33,701 nucleotides of DNA from a virus, in the IMG/VR virus record IMGVR_UViG_3300025168_000319, positions 1 through 33,701 of that record. One strand, written 5' to 3'. The notes under the pieces were generated by a model that was not told the origin of the DNA, did not search any database, and saw nothing but the letters and a program-made list of their open reading frames with translations. Below, one piece after another: positions 15,915 to 21,975 of the stretch (position 1 is the first letter of the stretch; every line of letters starts with the position of its first letter). The position numbers and the translations under genes were made by a program.

Positions 15915-16091
15915 TTATCTTGGTAATGTTATAGTAAATGGCGTATTTTCTATTTCAACTATTTGACTTAACGCGGTGCTTGTTACTTTAGCGTAATAAG
16001 TTGTGTTAGGGTCTAGGTATATGTCACCGTCAGTTGCTTTGTTTAATAGTTCTTTATTTTTGTCTGATACTTTAACTCGTCTATATGTCAT
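15915..16091 (-). CDS. Small early protein, 58 residues
   Basis: ATG 16091 follows ACAGGGAGAAATAAA. The peptide starts MTYRRVKVSDKNKELLNKAT and continues with DGDIYLDPNTTYYAKV and PFTITLPR, a beta-rich small protein. It is the first gene of the operon, about 40 bases from the palindromic promoter at 16131-16144. No family recognised. Confidence 0.6.
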   Translation of the reverse strand: MTYRRVKVSDKNKELLNKATDGDIYLDPNTTYYAKVTSTALSQIVEIENTPFTITLPR

Positions 16092-16130
16092 TTTATTTCT
16101 CCCTGTTATTATAAATTAATATAACCCTAT

Positions 16131-16144
16131 TACATTATAATGTA
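16131..16144. promoter_or_regulatory. Palindromic divergent promoter/operator
   Basis: TACATTATAATGTA is a perfect 14-bp palindrome in the 90-bp gap between divergent genes (15915-16091 minus, 16182-16601 plus). It contains the -10 hexamer TATAAT on both strands (16136-16141 plus, 16134-16139 minus), so one site could serve both directions. The half-site TACATT is shared with the inverted repeat at 18449-18478, suggesting the same regulator binds both. No good -35 is seen for the plus direction. Confidence 0.6.
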
Positions 16145-16181
16145 GTTTGTAAAGAGGTAAAAACAGTTTATTGTAATAAAA

Positions 16182-16601
16182 ATGGAGTTATTTTTTAATA
16201 TAGATGGTAAGCCGATAGGTAAAAGCAGACCTAGATTTACAAAGTTTGGTCGAGCATATACTCCAAAGCAAACAAAAGATTATGAGCTATATATTAAAAC
16301 AATAGCTCAAATGGCTATGAAACGTGCCAATTTGACAATTACTGATAATAAAGTCAGGGTTAGTTTACATATGTTTTACCCAATACCGCTATCATGGTCT
16401 AAGAGGGCAAAACAGGACGCTGTAGAGGGTAAAGTGACACCAAAGGTAAACGACATAGATAACGTGGCTAAAGCCGTTCTGGACGCATTAAATACGGTAG
16501 TTTATAAAGATGATAGACAGGTTTATTATCTCCAAGCTGAAAAGACATATGAAACCCCAGAAAATAAGCCAATGATAAAGGTTTATATTAGCTGGGAATA
16601 A
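16182..16601 (+). CDS. rusA: RusA-family Holliday junction resolvase
   Basis: A 139-residue protein of normal RusA length. The N-terminus has GKPIGKSRPRFT and the core has NDIDNVAKAVLDALN (D91, D93) with VVYKDDRQV, the acidic residues that bind magnesium. RusA cuts Holliday junctions and would resolve recombination or replication intermediates before packaging. It is the only plus-strand gene between two minus-strand blocks, and its end overlaps the convergent HNH gene by 19 bases. No strong ribosome site; AGAGG lies too far upstream (about 25 bases). Confidence 0.92.
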   Translation: MELFFNIDGKPIGKSRPRFTKFGRAYTPKQTKDYELYIKTIAQMAMKRANLTITDNKVRVSLHMFYPIPLSWSKRAKQDAVEGKVTPKVNDIDNVAKAVLDALNTVVYKDDRQVYYLQAEKTYETPENKPMIKVYISWE

Positions 16602-16909
16602 CTTGTGTCTAATCCGTATTCTTCTTCCCATCGTTTAGGTTCTCGATGAATAGCAATTTTAGATGTATCAAAGTTACCTTGATGATGACCTTCGCATAAT
16701 GGTATTGCTTGGCAATCATCACGTTTTCTAAAGCTGTATCTATCGTGAATTGGATGGTGAGCTTGCGTCCTTGAGACTTGATGTAAGCCATAGGTTTTAC
16801 ATATAACACATTCTAACCCTCTAACATAATTCAACCACTTAATATTCTTAGTTGGTTTACCTATCTTTTGGGATACTTTTTGACCTGTTAAATTACTCAA
16901 GTGGATCAA
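16583..16909 (-). CDS. HNH-type nuclease, Ref/DUF968-like
   Basis: A ~108-residue protein with TTG starts at 16909 or 16900 (AGGA lies just upstream; 16900 gives better spacing). It contains WLNYVRGLECVICKTYG, a Cys pair, then AHHPIHDRYSFRKRDDCQAI and PLCEGHHQGNFD: the pattern of small HNH nucleases related to the phage P1 Ref (recombination enhancement) protein. It overlaps the upstream gene and is in the recombination operon with SSB and Erf, which suits a role in recombination. Confidence 0.78.
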   Translation of the reverse strand: MIHLSNLTGQKVSQKIGKPTKNIKWLNYVRGLECVICKTYGLHQVSRTQAHHPIHDRYSFRKRDDCQAIPLCEGHHQGNFDTSKIAIHREPKRWEEEYGLDTSYSQLI

Positions 16910-17294
16910 ATCCTATTGTTTCGGATAATTTTGCCATAGTTGTTTCAAAATAGCTATTAAATTCTTGCTGACTCATTGAAGAAAATGATGTTGAGTCTGC
17001 AATATAAATAACTCCACCAGTAAATTTACTTATGGCAGTTTCGTAATATCCACAGGCCATTTTCAAATCCCTGTGTAAATGCTCAACTGAGGGCCATTTG
17101 CCAGTGGCTTTAACTACTTTGGATAATGTAATCCAATATAAACGGTGATGGGGGTTTGAGCGTTCGGAAATTGGGGTCATATTAAACTGTTGACCATCTT
17201 TAAATTCACTAAACTTTTCAGCATCATATGCTGATATTGGTCGTAGCTGACCGCCTTTTAGATAGACGGTCAACTGAACTTTTACTTTACTCAA
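16893..17294 (-). CDS. DUF1367-like recombination-region protein
   Basis: A 133-residue protein overlapping the SSB gene by four bases. The features NPHHRLYWITLSKVVKATGK and STSFSSMSQQEFNSYFETTM resemble the pattern of DUF1367 phage proteins (an (F/P)HHR motif near the start and a S(I/F)xFxxMxxxEF motif near the end). NinB was considered but fits less well. Function unknown; it sits between SSB and an HNH nuclease in a recombination operon, so DNA processing is a fair inference. Confidence 0.62.
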   Translation of the reverse strand: MSKVKVQLTVYLKGGQLRPISAYDAEKFSEFKDGQQFNMTPISERSNPHHRLYWITLSKVVKATGKWPSVEHLHRDLKMACGYYETAISKFTGGVIYIADSTSFSSMSQQEFNSYFETTMAKLSETIGFDPLE

Positions 17295-17644
17295 AAAGGT
17301 ATCTCATCGTCAATATCATTTATAGCTGGAGTTTGTTTTTGTGCTGTGTTTGAGAAATCACCGCCACCAACTAAATCTATTGATCTAGCTGTAATACCTA
17401 AATAAGTTTTTTCGTTATATTCGCGTTGAGTTAAATCACCAGAAAGACCAACTTTTTGCCCCTTTTTTAAGTAAGGTAAAATGCTATCTTTTCCCCAGTA
17501 ACTAATATCAAAATAAATAACAGACTTATTTTCTCCCCAGCCAGTATTTACAGCTATAGAAAAATTAAGCACTTTAGCACCTGATTGAGTAGTTCTTTGT
17601 TCAGCATCCTTTGTTAGATTGCCGATGGTTGATATGTTTAACAT
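17291..17644 (-). CDS. ssb: Single-stranded DNA-binding protein
   Basis: A 117-residue protein with an OB-fold typical of SSB (MLNISTIGNLTKDAEQRTTQ, FDISYWGKDSILPYLKKGQK, VGLSGDLTQREY) and an acidic C-terminal tail ending in DIDDEIPF, the tip that binds partner proteins. It would protect ssDNA during replication and Erf-mediated annealing. The start overlaps the end of the erf gene by one base, so the two are probably made together. Confidence 0.93.
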   Translation of the reverse strand: MLNISTIGNLTKDAEQRTTQSGAKVLNFSIAVNTGWGENKSVIYFDISYWGKDSILPYLKKGQKVGLSGDLTQREYNEKTYLGITARSIDLVGGGDFSNTAQKQTPAINDIDDEIPF

Positions 17645-18189
17645 TATTTTATCCTCATATTTAATATTGCGTTTAATTCAGTTCCCCATTTAGGATTAAC
17701 ATCATTTAATTCGTTTATAGTATTTTTAATACTATCAATGTTATTCTTTAGTTGCTCTTTTGAGCTATTTTCTAATTTGTTTTTGTATTTAAAATACTTC
17801 TCAACATCTGGATCAAACTGATTAGCATCGTCATCGTTTTGATCATAGCTGGTAATTCCTAACAATTGCATTAAACCAGTTCGCCTAGCATATGTGTTTG
17901 CCGCACCAATGCCTTGCATATTTACCTTCGATCCAAGTTCTAAATATTGTCGACTTGGGATTGCTTCACCTGTACTATGAACTAACATAGTTTCACAAAA
18001 ATGACCAAACTCATCTTTTCCTGATTTTGTAATAATACAGAAACCATTTGTATGAATTGTAGTAGTAACTAAGTTTAATAATTGTTGTAATGAAATGTAT
18101 TTAGATTTCCATGCAGGATTATTACTGTCGTTAATTGCTTTAGGTAATTCAGATTGCAGTTTTAATAGGCTTTCATAAATTTTAGTCAT
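17644..18189 (-). CDS. erf: Erf-family ssDNA annealing recombinase
   Basis: A 181-residue protein. ATG 18189 is chosen because AAGGATG precedes it; longer frames run into the upstream gene. The motifs LLKLQSELPKAINDSNNPAW, YISLQQLL, VHSTGEAI and NMQGIGAANTYARRTGLMQL with LGI and an acidic DDD follow the ERF family (phage P22 Erf). It anneals complementary ssDNA in phage recombination, with SSB and RusA as partners nearby. The C-terminal part is a less conserved helical tail. Confidence 0.88.
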   Translation of the reverse strand: MTKIYESLLKLQSELPKAINDSNNPAWKSKYISLQQLLNLVTTTIHTNGFCIITKSGKDEFGHFCETMLVHSTGEAIPSRQYLELGSKVNMQGIGAANTYARRTGLMQLLGITSYDQNDDDANQFDPDVEKYFKYKNKLENSSKEQLKNNIDSIKNTINELNDVNPKWGTELNAILNMRIK

Positions 18190-18415
18190 TTGTTTCATCC
18201 TTATACGGTGATGCATCATGCCCATGTTTTTTATGTGCAATAACAGTCTCATCTATAATTTCAGCAAATACTTTATAGAATTGACTATAAAAATATGCTT
18301 TTGATCCGTAATCTTTTGTTGGTTCTTTTGAGGTGTTTTGATGCATTGCATGAATTTTGTGCGATGCAAATAACTTTAGTTTTAATGGTGATGGCCATTT
18401 GTCTAAATTTGACAT
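18182..18415 (-). CDS. Small early protein, unknown
   Basis: A 77-residue protein with ribosome site ACAGGGAG before ATG 18415; its end overlaps the erf start by eight bases. It contains WPSPLKLKLFASHKIHAMHQ and YFYSQFYKVFAEIIDETVIA. No family recognised. It is the first gene of the leftward recombination operon that starts at the 18449-18478 control region. Confidence 0.58.
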   Translation of the reverse strand: MSNLDKWPSPLKLKLFASHKIHAMHQNTSKEPTKDYGSKAYFYSQFYKVFAEIIDETVIAHKKHGHDASPYKDETND

Positions 18416-18448
18416 TATATTAGCTCCCTGTTTTATTTATACATAAAC

Positions 18449-18478
18449 ACTTTACATTTAATCGTAACAATGTAAAGT
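18449..18478. promoter_or_regulatory. Operator: 10-bp-arm inverted repeat in the divergent control region
   Basis: ACTTTACATT (18449-18458) and AATGTAAAGT (18469-18478) are perfect inverted repeats around a 10-bp centre, located between divergent genes at 18415 (minus) and 18503 (plus). Each arm holds TTTACA, a possible -35 for either direction. The adjacent plus-strand gene encodes a Cro-like protein, the likely ligand. The half-site TTACATT is related to the palindrome at 16131-16144. Confidence 0.7.
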
Positions 18479-18502
18479 AAAATTATTAATAAGGAGAATA
18501 AA

Positions 18503-18685
18503 ATGGAAGATAAATTATTAAGTCTTAATCAGATTAAAGAGCGTTTAAAGGATCGTAAATTGAATACCATAGCAAAGAAACTTGATATTAATTATTTATC
18601 GGTTGCACAATTTGTTAAAGCAAATCCTAATCCAACTTATAAAATATTACTTTTAATTTCTAATTATTTGGAGGACAACAAATGA
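18503..18685 (+). CDS. Cro-like helix-turn-helix regulator
   Basis: A 60-residue protein with a strong ribosome site (AATAAGGAG). The whole length is a small HTH: LNQIKERLKDRKLNTIAKKL with recognition-helix region DINYLSVAQFVKANPNPTY and ILLLISNYLEDNK. Likely a Cro-type dimeric repressor acting at the inverted repeat just upstream and possibly at the 16131 palindrome. It overlaps the next gene by four bases (ATGA). No matching CI-type repressor was seen. Confidence 0.75.
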   Translation: MEDKLLSLNQIKERLKDRKLNTIAKKLDINYLSVAQFVKANPNPTYKILLLISNYLEDNK

Positions 18686-18894
18686 AACCAAATCAGAAGC
18701 AACTAATTATGGATCATTATTTTAATAAAGGTTTAACAATTAATCCAATTGAGGCAAACAAAAAACCAGTTAATAGCACTAGACTTGCCGCTAGAATTCA
18801 CGAATTGAAAGAGAGTGGTCATAATATTGGTAAAATTATGGTTGTATTGGACAATTGCACAACACCGATTGCTCAATATCATTTAATAAAATAA
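18682..18894 (+). CDS. HTH-domain protein (HTH_55-like)
   Basis: A 70-residue protein with ribosome site GGAGG. NQKQLIMDHYFNKGLTINPIEA, then STRLAARIHELKESGHNIGK, is the pattern of the small helix-turn-helix family often found beside phage replication genes. Likely DNA-binding, with an unknown target. Its TAA runs directly into repeat locus C (TAATG). Confidence 0.78.
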   Translation: MKPNQKQLIMDHYFNKGLTINPIEANKKPVNSTRLAARIHELKESGHNIGKIMVVLDNCTTPIAQYHLIK

Positions 18895-18942
18895 TGAACC
18901 AAAAACCCCTATAGGTAAAAGTGAACCAAAAACCCCTATAGG
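18895..18942 (+). repeat. Paired 21-bp element, locus C
   Basis: Two identical copies of TGAACCAAAAACCCCTATAGG at 18895-18915 and 18922-18942, a period of 27 bp, in the 67-bp gap before the replication initiator. The second copy begins 40 bp before the start codon at 18962. The inner CCTATAGG is a perfect palindrome. Each pair at loci B and C matches itself better than other loci, which suggests the two copies evolve together. Confidence 0.92.
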
Positions 18943-18961
18943 ATTAAAATAGGATTATATT

Positions 18962-19603
18962 ATGAGCCACAAAGCCACTAACTGGGCATTTCAACAGAAA
19001 GGATTATTGCCATCGCAAAAACTATTATTATTGCATTTGGCAGATAGACATAATCCAGACTTTGGATGTTTCCCCAGCATAAAGAAATTGACCATTGATT
19101 GTGAAATATCAAGAGGGTCAGTTATAAAACATTTATCAAATTTAGAGGAGAAAGGACTAATTAAAAAGGAAGAGCGCAAGCGTGATAATGGGTCACAAAC
19201 ATCTAATAACTATATATTGGGTTTTGAATTAGAGGGGGTACAATATTTAGACCCCACCCTATCAGAAGTTAGACCCCCCCAGTATAAAAAACCGTACTCC
19301 CATAACATGGTAACTAAACCAGTAAGTGATATAAGTATTGGTAAACCAAAAAAATCTAGTCAAATACCTATTAATTGGATACCTTCGGATAAAAATATAA
19401 GTGATGCTACAAGTTTAAATCTTTCTTTTACTCAATGTAATACTGAAGCAGAACAATTTAGAGATTATCACATTAGTAAAGGTTCATCATTTAAATGTTG
19501 GGATGCGGCTTGGAGAACATGGTTGAGGAATAGTAAGAAGTTTAGTAAAAATAAACCAAGTAACATAATGAATTTAATGAGCATGGCGGCAAGGGAGCAA
19601 TAA
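18962..19603 (+). CDS. Replication initiator with N-terminal HTH (lambda O-like role)
   Basis: A 213-residue protein with ribosome site TAGGA. The N-terminal ~90 residues are a winged HTH of the HTH_36 type: LPSQKLLLLHLADRHNPDFG, CFPSIKKLTIDCEISRGSVI and KHLSNLEEKGLIKKEE. A linker rich in Pro and Lys follows, then a C-terminal segment (FRDYHISKGSSFKCWDAAWR, TWLRNSKKF) common at the end of phage replication proteins. It should bind the phage origin and recruit the host helicase. C-rich direct repeats inside the gene (19247-19280) may be the origin, as in lambda O. Confidence 0.8.
   Translation: MSHKATNWAFQQKGLLPSQKLLLLHLADRHNPDFGCFPSIKKLTIDCEISRGSVIKHLSNLEEKGLIKKEERKRDNGSQTSNNYILGFELEGVQYLDPTLSEVRPPQYKKPYSHNMVTKPVSDISIGKPKKSSQIPINWIPSDKNISDATSLNLSFTQCNTEAEQFRDYHISKGSSFKCWDAAWRTWLRNSKKFSKNKPSNIMNLMSMAAREQ
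19234..19280. other. C-rich direct repeats in the initiator gene, possible origin
   Basis: TTAGACCCC occurs at 19247-19255 and again at 19269-19277, 22 bp apart, and the second copy extends to seven Cs. GGGGT at 19235-19239 and ACCCC at 19251-19255 can form an inverted repeat. These G/C tracts stand out in an A+T-rich gene and lie between its DNA-binding and C-terminal parts, as iterons do in lambda O. Only two copies, so the call is weak. Confidence 0.3.
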
Positions 19604-19604
19604 A

Positions 19605-20024
19605 ATGTATGAGTTATTAACGCAAAAGTTAGACCCTCAACAAATAGAAAAGCATCGTATGTGGATAGCATTAAAAGCAGAGGCATTATTAAATAATTAT
19701 TTTGTTGCTCCTGTTAGAGATGAAATCAAATATGAAATGATGTTAGGTTGGATGAAGACATTAGAGAATTATAGTAAGAATGAGATTGAGGCGGCTTGTT
19801 GGGAACATTTAATTGAAGAGCCAAGGCGAAAGCCACATGAGGGAATAATAAGAGAGAGAGTAATTAATGCTCGTAGACGTTATATGAAAACAAACACTCT
19901 TAAACATTTAGTTGAGTTAGATAAGGATGTTAAAGAGCCTGTCGAAAATAGTGTTGATATGGAAGAGCGCAGAAAAACAGCGGCTAAGATTATGCAAGAA
20001 GTCTTTGGGTCTAAAAAGATATGA
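19605..20024 (+). CDS. Possible helicase loader or replication accessory
   Basis: A 139-residue helical protein following the initiator by one base. The layout RDEIKYEMMLGWMKTLENYS, then NEIEAACWEHLIEEPRRKPH with EGIIRERVINARRRY, recalls phage helicase-loader proteins (W...L...y...E...A......P....I), but the resemblance is weak. Position directly after the initiator supports a replication role. It overlaps the next gene by four bases. Confidence 0.5.
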   Translation: MYELLTQKLDPQQIEKHRMWIALKAEALLNNYFVAPVRDEIKYEMMLGWMKTLENYSKNEIEAACWEHLIEEPRRKPHEGIIRERVINARRRYMKTNTLKHLVELDKDVKEPVENSVDMEERRKTAAKIMQEVFGSKKI

Positions 20025-20296
20025 AGGACAAAGATATAGTTTTAGCAAAGGAAATATTAAACTCAGCAAGTAAATTAGTAAGTAATGATCGCCGCAAGGA
20101 ATATGGCGACCCAAAAATAAACTTTCAGCGAACTGCTGATATGATTTCTGCTTACAAAGGGATAGAATTTACTTCAGAGGATGTTTGTATGTTTATGGTG
20201 TTTGTAAAGCTGGGAAGAGAAGCACATAAAACAAAAATGGATAATAAACGAGATGCGGCTGGATATTTAGCATTAGCGCATGAAGTAAGTTTGTGA
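20021..20296 (+). CDS. DUF6378-like protein
   Basis: A 91-residue protein in an ATGA overlap with the previous gene. The motifs LVSNDRRKEYGDPKINFQRT, EDVCMFMVFVKLGREAHK and NKRDAAGYLALAHEV match a small family frequent in phages and phage-like regions (DUF6378). Function unknown. It closes the replication operon before a 95-bp gap with a strong hairpin. Confidence 0.75.
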   Translation: MKDKDIVLAKEILNSASKLVSNDRRKEYGDPKINFQRTADMISAYKGIEFTSEDVCMFMVFVKLGREAHKTKMDNKRDAAGYLALAHEVSL

Positions 20297-20333
20297 TACA
20301 GGGGAAAAGAGAGCATTAAAAAATAGCTTTCCT

Positions 20334-20371
20334 GACCAACGGCTTCTGTCCTCCCTTGAAAGTCGTTGGTC
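20334..20371 (+). promoter_or_regulatory. Leader hairpin with anti-ribosome-site loop
   Basis: GACCAACGGCTT (20334-20345) pairs with AAGTCGTTGGTC (20360-20371) over 12 bp with one G-U pair. The 14-base loop CTGTCCTCCCTTGA holds CTCCCT, the exact complement of AGGGAG (20380-20385), the ribosome site of the next gene (ATG 20392). No U-run follows, so it is not a simple terminator. It could mask the ribosome site, or act in trans on the similar ACAGGGAG leaders of the early minus-strand genes. Confidence 0.6.
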
Positions 20372-20391
20372 GGTTATACAGGGAGAAGAAA

Positions 20392-21570
20392 ATGAATAAA
20401 TGGCCTAGTGATAAAATTGAACGTAAATTAACAGATAAATTAATACCATATGCAAGAAATAGTCGGACTCATAGTAAAGAACAAATTGGGCAAATAGCGG
20501 CAAGCATTAAAGAATGGGGTTTTACTACACCAATATTAGTTGATGAAGATAATGAAATAATAGCAGGGCATGGTCGTTTATTAGCGGCTCAAAAGCTAGA
20601 CATAAAAGAAGTCCCTGTAATGGTTGCTGAAGGATGGACGGAAGCACAAAAGAAAGCATACGTTATTGCTGACAATAAATTAGCGTTAAATGCTGGCTGG
20701 GATAATGAAATGTTAAAGGTGGAGATAGATAATCTAAAAGAGTTAGATTTTGATATAAATTTGACTGGTTTTAATTTAGATGAATTGTCAGAGTTATTTC
20801 CCGATGATAAGGTCATAGGTTTAACTGATGAAGACGTTGTTCCTGAAGCACCAATTAATCCTGTAACAATTGAGGGTGATGTTTGGTTACTTAATAATCA
20901 CAGATTAATGTGTGGTGATAGTACAAACATTGATGCGGTTGATAAACTAATGAATGGGCTAAAACCAAATGCAATTTTTACTGATCCACCTTATGGTATC
21001 GGGCTAGACAAAGAAAATCAAAAACTAGGAAAATCTCAATCTTATGACGCGGTTTTAAATGACCATAATTCGGAGGTTGCTAAAGATGTTTTTAACTTAG
21101 CTCTTGGCATGAATATTCCTGAGATATATTTTTGGGGAGCTAATCACTATTCATCGGTGCTACCTGATAGCTCTTGTTGGATAGTGTGGGATAAACAGGG
21201 CGGTAAAAATGTTACTTATGCAGATTGTGAATTGTGTTACACAAATATAAAAAAGCCTGTAAGAATGTTTACGCATATTTGGGACGGTTTTCGCAAAGAT
21301 AGTGAAAAAAGCGAAAAGCGAGTACACCCTACGCAAAAACCCATTAAATTATTTGAGGATATATGGTCTAAATTTAACACAGGTCAAGTTATTTTAGATT
21401 TATTTGGTGGATCAGGCTCAACCTTAATGGCTTGCGAAAAAACAGATAGGCATTGTTTAATGATGGAGCTTTCACCTAAATACTGTGACGTAATCATTAA
21501 ACGTTGGGAAGAATTTACAGGTAAACAAGCAATTCACGCAGAAACAGGAGTTAAATTTAATAATGGCTAA
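20392..21570 (+). CDS. ParB-like domain fused to DNA (N6/N4) methyltransferase
   Basis: A 392-residue protein; ATG 20392 follows ACAGGGAG, and a longer TTG frame at 20356 overlaps the hairpin and lacks a ribosome site. Residues ~1-90 are a ParB/sulfiredoxin-type domain (NSRTHSKEQIGQIAASIKEW, then EIIAGHGRLLAA). The rest is a beta-class amino-methyltransferase: DPPYG at about residue 198 (catalytic motif IV), and DLFGGSGSTLMACEK at about 338 (SAM-binding motif I), with HPTQKPI before it. It would methylate adenine or cytosine in a site not known here, possibly protecting phage DNA from host restriction. Confidence 0.92.
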   Translation: MNKWPSDKIERKLTDKLIPYARNSRTHSKEQIGQIAASIKEWGFTTPILVDEDNEIIAGHGRLLAAQKLDIKEVPVMVAEGWTEAQKKAYVIADNKLALNAGWDNEMLKVEIDNLKELDFDINLTGFNLDELSELFPDDKVIGLTDEDVVPEAPINPVTIEGDVWLLNNHRLMCGDSTNIDAVDKLMNGLKPNAIFTDPPYGIGLDKENQKLGKSQSYDAVLNDHNSEVAKDVFNLALGMNIPEIYFWGANHYSSVLPDSSCWIVWDKQGGKNVTYADCELCYTNIKKPVRMFTHIWDGFRKDSEKSEKRVHPTQKPIKLFEDIWSKFNTGQVILDLFGGSGSTLMACEKTDRHCLMMELSPKYCDVIIKRWEEFTGKQAIHAETGVKFNNG

Positions 21571-21585
21571 TAAAAGGAATATCTA

Positions 21586-21975
21586 ATGGAAGCTGAACGA
21601 CAAGGAATATCTGCGGCTGGTAGACCGCGAATAACTTTAGATGAGCAACAAATTAATGAAGTAGAAACTCTTGCGGCTGTCTTAACAACAGATCAAATTG
21701 CTGACTATTTTGGTATAAGTAGAAAGACTTTTTATAACATTATGGAACGTGATAAAGCTATTTTTACACGCTATAAAAAGGGAAAAGCAAAAGCAATAGG
21801 AAGTATTGCTGGTGGTTTGTTAAATAAGGCAAGAAACGGAGACCTTGGAGCGCAAGTGTTCTTTCTTAAAACTCAAGGTGGTTGGAAAGATACTACTGCT
21901 GTAGAACATACCTCACCAGATGGATCAATGACACCTACAAAGATAGAGCGAATAATTGTCGACCCTACAGATTAA
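21586..21975 (+). CDS. terS: Terminase small subunit
   Basis: A 129-residue protein with ribosome site AAAGGAA. An N-terminal helix-turn-helix (LTTDQIADYFGISRKTFYNI), then YKKGKAKAIGSIAGGLLNKA, a helix used for oligomer formation, and VFFLKTQGGWKD. It should recognise phage DNA and hand it to the large subunit, whose start (21956) lies inside its 3' end. Confidence 0.82.
   Translation: MEAERQGISAAGRPRITLDEQQINEVETLAAVLTTDQIADYFGISRKTFYNIMERDKAIFTRYKKGKAKAIGSIAGGLLNKARNGDLGAQVFFLKTQGGWKDTTAVEHTSPDGSMTPTKIERIIVDPTD

Noticed and set aside
16893-17294. NinB as name for this gene
   Set aside because: The NPHHRLYW and SFSSMSQQEF patterns fit DUF1367-type proteins better, and NinB hallmarks were not recognised.
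20334-20371. Reading the hairpin as an intrinsic terminator
   Set aside because: No U-run follows; the sequence after the stem is GGTTATACAGGGAG.
20356-20391. TTG 20356 as start of the methyltransferase
   Set aside because: It would lie in the hairpin loop and stem; ATG 20392 has a strong ribosome site.
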